A stretch of DNA of 64,000 nt from JALHMI01 sp964598535 (GTDB lineage: Bacteria > Planctomycetota > Planctomycetia > Pirellulales > PALSA-1355). This document shows, piece after piece, positions 58,901 through 64,000 of the stretch (the stretch's first letter is position 1; each line of letters starts with the position of its first letter). A program made the position numbers and the translations under genes. The notes beneath the pieces are model-generated. The model did no database searches. It worked only from the letters and a program-made list of their open reading frames with translations, and was not told the origin of the DNA. The stretch spans positions 62,001-126,000 of the forward strand of contig CAZRCI010000001.1 of the NCBI GenBank assembly GCA_964598535.1. Direction: 5' to 3'.

Positions 58901-59429
58901 CTTGCAAGTACCCGTCTTCGAGTCGCTGACGGGGAACTACGACGGCACGCTGGCCAACGTCTATGGCGAGTATGGCCGCCGTTATGGCCGCGGCAATACG
59001 ACCTATCGCCCGTTCCTCGGCCTGGGCTACGTACTGTACAGCCAAGGGAACATCACCGAACAAAGCAACGGCCTTGGCGCGCTCACCATCAACGGAACCT
59101 CGATCACGAGCCTGCGCTCGTTCATCGGACTCGACACGAGCACGCTCATGCGCCCGCAGGGCAACCTGCGGCTCGACGCCCGGGCAATCTGGATGCACGA
59201 CTTCCTGAACAACGGGGTCGCGACCGTCCTATCCAATTTCAGCGGGACGCCGGGCCTGGGCTTCGCGGTCCAGGGCGTGGCGTTGGGACGCGATTTCGCC
59301 GTGATTGGCACGTCGCTGTCCCGCAATCTCGTAAACGATAACACCCGGCTGTTCGCCGGCTACGACCTGTTCGCCAACGGCCAGCAGGCGCTGAACGCCG
59401 GTTACGCGGGTTTAGAAGTGCTCTGGTAG
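55947..59429 (+). CDS. Autotransporter with an N-terminal metzincin-like domain
   Basis: 1160 aa. Start TTG 55947, with AAGGAG seven nt upstream, giving a signal peptide (CCLPLLLAALAGGWPFCARA). Residues 45-330: protease-like domain with HEIGHTLGIAGG (H196, E197, H200, G203); the third zinc ligand position is G206, not His or Asp. A LGY block follows (FFNEVELAVLNDLGYGID). Residues 340-830: beta-helical passenger repeats (GNGIRVDGNQNHVTVDQGVT, SQESVVVRDGGRLSGTGTIN). Residues about 895-1160: outer-membrane beta-barrel ending in LEVLW, a terminal aromatic residue as required for Bam insertion. Type V secretion with a lost or altered zinc site is the inference. Confidence 0.88.
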   Translation: MRPLPPCSCLCRLQRSLACCLPLLLAALAGGWPFCARAQTVSSTFDGVNNPIRLEFWSQGDGPFDWFPPEQYRATGTWTADEITSVERGISYWWEVLGANRTPGRELTFRMVRSGEEYVPDDDIWKTATTHSSSPSLLIGAYRRNTTNHVWAFGGTQPSSQAADTVINFEKSEDGYARNGPLQLVAGVNLEITTIHEIGHTLGIAGGIGTFGLGGALSLYESQVVTIRDDGTRIQVKIGDLIGRYDRFYFNGEYARAVYGDTVVGEAGRPVPLATESNQKSHLGIDAFTMTHENFRNYPFFNEVELAVLNDLGYGIDLRKHFGRSIYTNGSDSSPVIENQAGYDSSATYGVGLHIKASGRHVVQQVDLNASGIAGNGIRVDGNQNHVTVDQGVTVSANGDYGIGLLVSNGRFNNVVHRGTIEATSTSEGAAGTGIMIGFGYDTMGPEDGDNRNSATPSGFSGGYLVEQLDISGAVHAGSNAIAIDHTAAVKQINILSGTNLTGDIAVDALTGTAHAFSRPTITFGRLADDSGAATDEADPLFSLDYGGNIGGKTLMDAEFHGGRDHATGAHLAGSIAFHSVQIGEQGRVTTSGQITSTQAIAVDGVLNSVGGEVTSQESVVVRDGGRLSGTGTINAPLVQNQQGGTMFAGNSIGTLNIVGNFESNGDLLFDVTHQDLPQDASLYRIVGGTATINATARGEFQFRGDDPSDPSNYQIARRYTIIETDVPGALQISQRPQASDDLDSRRMILRSNTDVAGFYTSGAQAYYAYVGRDVPFATLGQTANQQAIGEYFDALFTLDDGSLLGDQVQWFRDSLDLISDEHAVLGALNQMTGELYASIAPMLVQQSYLMQNRITGRLRQDEACLNWCDEDGEPRSSGFGGWATGFGTGGSTGSDGNVAGYGYSAGGTQLVVTSALSCNTLIGGYYNYTGANFGAGWAGSANAQANEFGVLFAHHTDVAHLLLVAGGGTVDIDARRGFAFGNTDLQVPVFESLTGNYDGTLANVYGEYGRRYGRGNTTYRPFLGLGYVLYSQGNITEQSNGLGALTINGTSITSLRSFIGLDTSTLMRPQGNLRLDARAIWMHDFLNNGVATVLSNFSGTPGLGFAVQGVALGRDFAVIGTSLSRNLVNDNTRLFAGYDLFANGQQALNAGYAGLEVLW

Positions 59430-59559
59430 AAACGGGCGGACGCCCTAGCGAATGAAAAACCGGGGCCGAAGCAAGACCGTACCGCTTCAAGACGCTGCCG
59501 CTTTGGAAAACCAGCAAATTTGGGCCGAAAAGCCCTCTTTCGCTGGCTGGAGGCGGCTC

Positions 59560-59565
59560 TATAAT
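59560..59565 (+). promoter_or_regulatory. Candidate -10 box for rpmI
   Basis: Perfect TATAAT about 67 bp before the rpmI start. The -35 region (TCTTTC at 59536-59541) is weak. Confidence 0.4.
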
Positions 59566-59631
59566 GATGGATTCCTAAGTATCCCAAGTTTCGCGTATTC
59601 AGTTTCGTATATTTCTGGCGGCTAGAAAATC

Positions 59632-59835
59632 ATGCCCAAGCAAAAGACCCACAAGGGTGTCAAGAAACGTTTCCGTGTCACGGCCACCGGCAAGGTGAAG
59701 CATCGCCAGGCGGGCACGAGCCATTTGGCCGCCCGGATGTCGCACAAGCGCAAGCGGATGCTCCGCGGCACCGCGGTGCTGGCCGAAGAGTTTACGGAGA
59801 ACATCAAGATCGCGCTGGCTGGCAACAGCTACTAG
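59632..59835 (+). CDS. rpmI: 50S ribosomal protein bL35
   Basis: 67 aa, full length. MPKQKTHKGVKKRFRVTATG and HLAARMSHKRKRMLRGTAVL are diagnostic. It assembles into the large subunit. infC, which usually precedes it, is absent: the upstream gene is the autotransporter. rplT follows after 274 bp. Confidence 0.96.
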   Translation: MPKQKTHKGVKKRFRVTATGKVKHRQAGTSHLAARMSHKRKRMLRGTAVLAEEFTENIKIALAGNSY

Positions 59836-60109
59836 CGCATTGGAATGCGCCAGGGCCCTAATGCCCTTGGCGGGTTCGTTTGCGCCAAGGTTCTTGCAAC
59901 CTTGGCGGGGATCGATGGCAGCATCGGCCCGACTCCCCAGCGGGGGAGCAACTTTAAACGGCCGGACAGCCTGAGCGTCTCTGTGCGAGACTTTAACTCG
60001 CACGGGAGAAATGCACTGTCAGCCGAGTCACGCGTGCGGGCGGTACAACGCCTGGGGCCGCTTTGGTCCCGGGGGCCTGGTCATGCGACAGAAGGTTAGG
60101 TGAATCGAC
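59835..60109 (+). ncRNA. Structured rpmI-rplT intergenic region, candidate ribosomal protein leader
   Basis: Gene-free. Hairpins: GCGCATT/AATGCGC (59835-59841 with 59844-59850, touching the rpmI stop) and a perfect 10-bp stem CGCCAAGGTT (59883-59892) with AACCTTGGCG (59898-59907), 5-nt loop. L20 is known to repress its own operon by binding mRNA in other bacteria. This may be such a site, but no L20-leader consensus was matched. Confidence 0.4.
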
Positions 60110-60466
60110 ATGCGTACGGTAAAAGGCGCCGCCCGTAACAAGGCCAAGCGGCGGTTGTTCAAGAAGACGAAGGGCTATCGCGGCGGGCGTCGCAACATGC
60201 TCCGCACCGCCAAGGAAACGCTGGTCCGCGCCGGCGCGTTCGCGTTCCGCGATCGCCGCGCCCGCAAGCGAGAATTCCGCAAGCTGTGGATCATCCGCAT
60301 CAATGCCGCCGTTCGCGAGCGCGGTTTGCGTTATAGCGAGTTCATCCACGGGCTAGACAAGGCCAACATCGCGCTCGATCGCAAGTCGCTCTCGGAAATG
60401 GCGATTGCCGATCCGGCCGGTTTCGACACCGTGGTCGAAAAGGTCAAAGCGGCGCTGGCGGCATAA
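60110..60466 (+). CDS. rplT: 50S ribosomal protein bL20
   Basis: 118 aa. MRTVKGAARNKAKRRLFKKT, the long basic helix, GYRGGRRNMLRTAKETLVRA, and the C-terminal LWIIRINAAVRERGLRYSEF are typical. L20 is an early assembly protein of the large subunit. AGGTGA precedes the start. pheS follows after 154 bp. Confidence 0.97.
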   Translation: MRTVKGAARNKAKRRLFKKTKGYRGGRRNMLRTAKETLVRAGAFAFRDRRARKREFRKLWIIRINAAVRERGLRYSEFIHGLDKANIALDRKSLSEMAIADPAGFDTVVEKVKAALAA

Positions 60467-60492
60467 GTTCACGCACTCATCAGGCGCACTAC

Positions 60493-60524
60493 GAGCCCGT
60501 AGCGCTAGGAGCCCGAAGCGCAAG
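60493..60524 (+). repeat. Two tandem 16-bp units
   Basis: GAGCCCGTAGCGCTAG (60493-60508) and GAGCCCGAAGCGCAAG (60509-60524) match at 14 of 16 positions. The second unit plus CGAGG looks like the dispersed short repeat that I associate with Pirellulales genomes; this is recollection, not a search. Confidence 0.6.
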
Positions 60525-60620
60525 CGAGGGGGGAGCCGCCTCGCCGGTTTTCCTCGTTAGCGTTTTGGGGCTGGTGTTTGATGGCACTCGTGCCCCGATT
60601 CCTGAGGACCCGTCGCGCTT

Positions 60621-61652
60621 ATGGCGTTTTCCACGTTTCAGGCCGAACTTGAAGCTTTCGCCGCGGCAGCCCAGGCGGCCTTTGCCACGGCGCCCGATGC
60701 CGACGCGCTCGAGGCGGCGCGGGTGGAATATCTCGGCGCGAAGAGCGGCCGACTGAAAGACGTGCAGAAGCAGCTCGGCGGCGTTCCCAAGGAAGAAAAG
60801 CCCGCCGCGGGCAAAGCGTTCAACGAAGCCAAGGGCGGCGTCGAAGCCGCCTATAGCGCCGCAAAAGGGCGTCTGGCGTCTGGCGCGCAAGCCACGAACC
60901 GCGAGCCGTTCGATCGCACGCTTCCCGGCAAGCGTGCGCCGCTCGGCCATTTGCATCCCATCACGCAAACGATCGATGAGCTCAAAGACCTGATGGGCCG
61001 GCTCGGATTCACCGTGGCCGTCGGTCCCGAGATCGAAGACGAGTGGCACAACTTCGAAGCGCTCAATATTCCCGCCGCCCATCCGGCCCGCGATCCGCTG
61101 GAAAACTTTTACCTTTCGACCGCCAAGGTGGGCACGGGATCGCCGCTGCTTTTGCGCAGCCAGACGAGCACCGTGCAAATTCGCGTGATGGAAAACTCCA
61201 AGCCCCCGGTGCGCATCATTTCGCTGGGGCGTGTCTATCGGCCCGACACGGCCGACGCGACGCACTACCCGATGTTCCACCAGATCGAAGGTCTGCTCGT
61301 CGATCGGCAGGTGACGATGGCCGATTTGAAGAGCGTGCTGCGGTTGTTTGCATCCAGTTTTTTAGGCGGCGACGTGCACATTCGTTTTCGGCCGTCGTTC
61401 TTCCCATTCACCGAGCCCAGCGTCGAAGTCGACATGAGCTGGCATGACGACAAGGGAAACCTTCGCTGGATCGAAATGGGCGGCGCCGGCATGGTCGATC
61501 CCAACGTGTTGCGCGCGGTCGGCTACGATCCGGAAGAAGTGACCGGCTTCGCCTTTGGCCTGGGCGTGGAGCGCGTGTGCGCCCGCCGGCACAACGTGAC
61601 CGATATCCGCGAGTTTTATCGCAACGACGTCCGTTTTCTGCATCAGTTCTAA
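60621..61652 (+). CDS. pheS: Phenylalanine-tRNA ligase alpha subunit
   Basis: 343 aa. N-terminal coiled coil (1-90), then class II core: GHLHPITQTIDELKDLMGRL, motif 2 region PVRIISLGRVYRPDTADATH, PMFHQIEGLLVD, RPSFFPFTEPSVEVDMSW, motif 3 AFGLGVERVCARRHNVTDIR. One difference from the usual RTHTS string is RSQTS. It pairs with pheT 54 bp downstream. Confidence 0.96.
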   Translation: MAFSTFQAELEAFAAAAQAAFATAPDADALEAARVEYLGAKSGRLKDVQKQLGGVPKEEKPAAGKAFNEAKGGVEAAYSAAKGRLASGAQATNREPFDRTLPGKRAPLGHLHPITQTIDELKDLMGRLGFTVAVGPEIEDEWHNFEALNIPAAHPARDPLENFYLSTAKVGTGSPLLLRSQTSTVQIRVMENSKPPVRIISLGRVYRPDTADATHYPMFHQIEGLLVDRQVTMADLKSVLRLFASSFLGGDVHIRFRPSFFPFTEPSVEVDMSWHDDKGNLRWIEMGGAGMVDPNVLRAVGYDPEEVTGFAFGLGVERVCARRHNVTDIREFYRNDVRFLHQF

Positions 61653-61706
61653 GGACGCCGGCATCGATTCCAACAGACGTCGCGCTTGCGGCAGGTGGTT
61701 CAGTTC

Positions 61707-63737
61707 ATGCTCGTTTCTTGGGATTGGCTCAAACAGTATGTCCAGCTCGACGCGACGCCCGACCAGGTCGCCGAACGATTGATGATGGCCGGGCTGAATC
61801 ACGAAGACACGCACGCGGTCGGCGGCGATCTGGCAATCAACCTGGAAATCACCAGCAATCGCCCCGATTGCCTGGGACACATCGGTATCGCTCGCGAAGC
61901 GGCCGTGCTTTGGAACCTGCCACTCGCCGTGCCCGCCGCGGCCCCCCAGGCTTCGGATGAACCGGTCGCCAAGCTGGCCCAAGTGCGCGTCGACGATCCC
62001 GCGGCTTGCCCGCGCTATACGGCTCGCGTGATTCGCGGCGCAAAGATCGGCCCCAGCCCACAGTGGCTGGTCGACCGATTGGCGACTGTCGGCATCGGCG
62101 CGATCAACAACGTCGTCGATATCACCAACTACGTGTTGCTCGAATGCGGGCAGCCACTGCATGCGTTCGACCTGGACAGGCTCGCCGGGCGACAAATCAT
62201 CGTTCGGGCCGCGCGCGCAGGCGAGCAGTTCCACGCGATCAACCACAAGACCTACACGCTCGACGGCGCGATGTGCGTGATCGCCGACGCCGAGCGGCCG
62301 GTGGCACTGGCCGGAGTCATGGGCGGCGCCGATACCGAAGTTTCGGACGCGACGACCGACTTGCTGATCGAAAGCGCCGACTTCGCGCCGCTCTCGATCC
62401 GGTCGACCGCCCGCAAGCTCAACCTGCACAGCGACTCGTCATATCGCTTCGAGCGCGGCGTCGATCCCGAGGGCATCGACTGGGCAAGCCGCCGAGCCTG
62501 CGAGCTGATTCTGGAACTGGCCGGCGGAAGGCTGGCCCAGGGAGTCATCGACGTGGGCGCCAAGCCCGTCGCGCGCGAGCCGATCTCGTTGCGATTCGGC
62601 CAGCTCAAGCGTATCCTGGGCATCGAGGTCGATCCGGCCGAAGCCCGGCGGATTCTCATTGCACTGGGCAATCGCGAAATCAGTCAAGACGGGGGACAGA
62701 CAACCGTGGTTCCGCCTTCGTGGCGGCGCGATCTGTCGCGCGAGATCGACCTGGTGGAAGAAGTCGCCCGGGTTCACGGCTACGACAAGATTCCCGAAGA
62801 TGTGAGCGTTCCGATGGCGCCCAGCCATCGGACGCACGCCGATCGGGTCTTGTCCAAGGTGCGTCAGGCGCTGTGCGCGGCCGGCTTTGACGAGGCGCTG
62901 ACGCTGAGCGCCGTGGAAGAACCCTGGTCCGAAGCGTTCAGCCCGTGGACCGACGCGGCGCCGCTGCGCGCCTCGACGCCCGTGTTGCGGCGCGCCGATC
63001 GGCTGCGGCGGAGCATCGTTCCAAGCCTGCTTGGCGCGCGCCACACCAACGAATCGCTCTCGAATCCGAAAATCGAACTGTTCGAGGTGGCTCACGTTTA
63101 TCTGCCGCGCACGGGCGACGTATTGCCGAGCGAAGCGCTGATGGTGGCGCTGACCAGTGGCGGCGATTACCTGCATGTGAAGGGAGTGATCGAAGGGCTG
63201 CTGGAAATGCTCGCCCCGACCGCCGAGCTCGAAGCTCAACCCACGCGGCAAACGATCTTGGACGAACGTCGCTCGGCAGAGCTGTATGTGCGCCACGGTG
63301 GCGAGCGACGGCTGCTAGGCTACCTGGGCGAAGTGTCGCCCCCTGGCTTGAAGCAGTTCGATCTTCGCGCGAGCACAACCATCGCCGAGTTCCAGTTGCA
63401 AACGCTGTGCGAAATTGCCGATCTGGTTCCGCAGTACCAGCAGCCTCCGATATTCCCGGCGGTCATGCGCGATTTGAATCTCGTCGTAGAAGAAAGCGTG
63501 GCCTGGGCGGACATTTCTCATACGGCGCGCGCGGCGGCCGAACCGTTCGCCGAGCGGCTCGAGCTGGTCGACGTCTATCGCGACGCCCAGCGACTGGGGC
63601 CGGGCAAAAAGAGCCTGCTGGTCAGCCTCGTGCTGCGTTCCAGCGCCGGCACGCTCACCGGCGATGAAGCCGACGCCGCGCAAAACCGGGTCGTCGCGGC
63701 CTGCCAGCAGGCGCATGGCGCCCAGCTCCGAGCCTAG
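61707..63737 (+). CDS. pheT: Phenylalanine-tRNA ligase beta subunit, short form
   Basis: 676 aa from ATG 61707 (MLVSWDWLKQYVQL); an upstream codon at 61686 adds seven residues. B1 is followed directly by ITSNRPDCLGHIGIAREAAV and the B3/B4 domain. The EMAP/tRNA-binding insertion (B2) of E. coli PheT is missing, which explains the length of about 676 rather than about 795. B5 (VTRAAACELI-like region), catalytic-like core (HTNESLSNPKIELFEVAHVY) and the C-terminal FDX-ACB domain (PAVMRDLNLVVEESVAWADI) are present. Confidence 0.94.
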   Translation: MLVSWDWLKQYVQLDATPDQVAERLMMAGLNHEDTHAVGGDLAINLEITSNRPDCLGHIGIAREAAVLWNLPLAVPAAAPQASDEPVAKLAQVRVDDPAACPRYTARVIRGAKIGPSPQWLVDRLATVGIGAINNVVDITNYVLLECGQPLHAFDLDRLAGRQIIVRAARAGEQFHAINHKTYTLDGAMCVIADAERPVALAGVMGGADTEVSDATTDLLIESADFAPLSIRSTARKLNLHSDSSYRFERGVDPEGIDWASRRACELILELAGGRLAQGVIDVGAKPVAREPISLRFGQLKRILGIEVDPAEARRILIALGNREISQDGGQTTVVPPSWRRDLSREIDLVEEVARVHGYDKIPEDVSVPMAPSHRTHADRVLSKVRQALCAAGFDEALTLSAVEEPWSEAFSPWTDAAPLRASTPVLRRADRLRRSIVPSLLGARHTNESLSNPKIELFEVAHVYLPRTGDVLPSEALMVALTSGGDYLHVKGVIEGLLEMLAPTAELEAQPTRQTILDERRSAELYVRHGGERRLLGYLGEVSPPGLKQFDLRASTTIAEFQLQTLCEIADLVPQYQQPPIFPAVMRDLNLVVEESVAWADISHTARAAAEPFAERLELVDVYRDAQRLGPGKKSLLVSLVLRSSAGTLTGDEADAAQNRVVAACQQAHGAQLRA

Positions 63738-63849
63738 ACGGAGCCAGCCGGCGATAGCTTGCGGACCGTGTAGAACCCTCGCACTTTCGGCTGCTTTTCG
63801 CGTCAGCTATGCTGAAAGAGGGGCGCACCCGGGGCGGGACAAGATGGAA

Positions 63850-63871
63850 ACGGCCGGCTGAGACCGGCCGT
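63850..63871. repeat. 8-bp perfect hairpin upstream of the final gene
   Basis: ACGGCCGG and CCGGCCGT around a 6-nt loop, 33 bp before the start of the last gene. No T-tract; possible pheT 3' end or leader structure. Confidence 0.4.
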
Positions 63872-63904
63872 GCCGGCTCAACGTTCATCAGGATCGGCCG
63901 TTCG

Positions 63905-64000
63905 ATGATCAAATTTTTGCTCTCCGCGCTGTGCCTGCTCATCGCGGTCTCGGCAACCGCCGCGGACCAGAGCCGGCCGGCGGATCCGCAACTCGGCAAG
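63905..64000 (+). CDS. Start of a secreted protein, cut by the window end
   Basis: 32 codons from ATG 63905: MIKFLLSALCLLIAVSATAA is a signal peptide with a cleavage site near TAADQ. Nothing further can be said about function. Confidence 0.6.
   Translation, partial: MIKFLLSALCLLIAVSATAADQSRPADPQLGK

Noticed and set aside
1..64000. CRISPR array, rRNA operon, prophage or integrase gene
   Set aside because: Looked for and not seen: no regular spaced repeats, no rRNA signature sequence, no phage structural or recombinase genes.

Overview
The window looks like a draft-assembly contig from a planctomycete, most likely Pirellulales-like. It is GC-rich, contains one 10-N gap (16951-16960), and its genes mostly lack strong Shine-Dalgarno sites. 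Family content points the same way: a DUF1501 protein, a Cys-type sulfatase, a TIGR03067-type lipocalin-like protein, a ThuA/LamG/propeller/HEAT/cytochrome-c giant protein, a dockerin plus PEP-CTERM protease, a creatininase-family hydrolase, FloA/NfeD and CsrA. The taxonomic call is inference from gene families; no rRNA is present. I see no prophage, CRISPR array or complete insertion sequence.

Layout. 1-5.3 kb: NfeD-type membrane proteins, FloA and a TM protein (membrane-microdomain cluster), then a beta-hydroxyacid dehydrogenase and a receiver-only regulator. 5.3-16.1 kb: sugar-phosphate isomerase, Nif3-type metal protein, glycosyltransferase plus a BshC-like protein, M48 protease, HExxH protein, creatininase family, Na+/solute symporter with a 50-aa partner missed by length filters, and an endonuclease/phosphatase-fold protein. 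16.2-22.7 kb: a PEP-CTERM serine protease split by an apparent assembly error, two alpha/beta hydrolases, a phosphoesterase, tandem purine nucleoside phosphorylases, and a 164-bp MITE-like element that has landed on a start codon. 22.8-36.4 kb: giant composite protein, thioesterase, phospholipase-D-like synthase, HerA/FtsK-like ATPase, SGNH hydrolase, sulfatase and DUF1501. 36.5-44.5 kb: PAS histidine kinase/sigma-54 regulator pair, two small secreted proteins, and an operon of an RlmN/Cfr-like methyltransferase, a ModA-ModB fusion and ModC. 44.7-53.7 kb: csrA, a 28-aa basic protein, an ArsR-SRPBCC pair, tRNA-Arg, an FHA protein, a helicase with a DbpA-like N-terminus, a possible nuclease, pyrE and a serine hydrolase. 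53.9-64 kb: a lipase-like lipoprotein, an autotransporter with a metzincin-like head, rpmI-rplT-pheS-pheT without infC, and the start of a secreted protein.

No single stretch is clearly a new multi-gene system. The items most worth checking are the MITE-like insertion that separates a hydrolase from its ribosome binding site, the autotransporter with a degenerate zinc motif, the ModAB fusion co-operonic with a Cfr-like methylase, the Asn/Asp split between the tandem phosphorylases, the nuclease-like gene after pyrE, and the structured RNA between rpmI and rplT.
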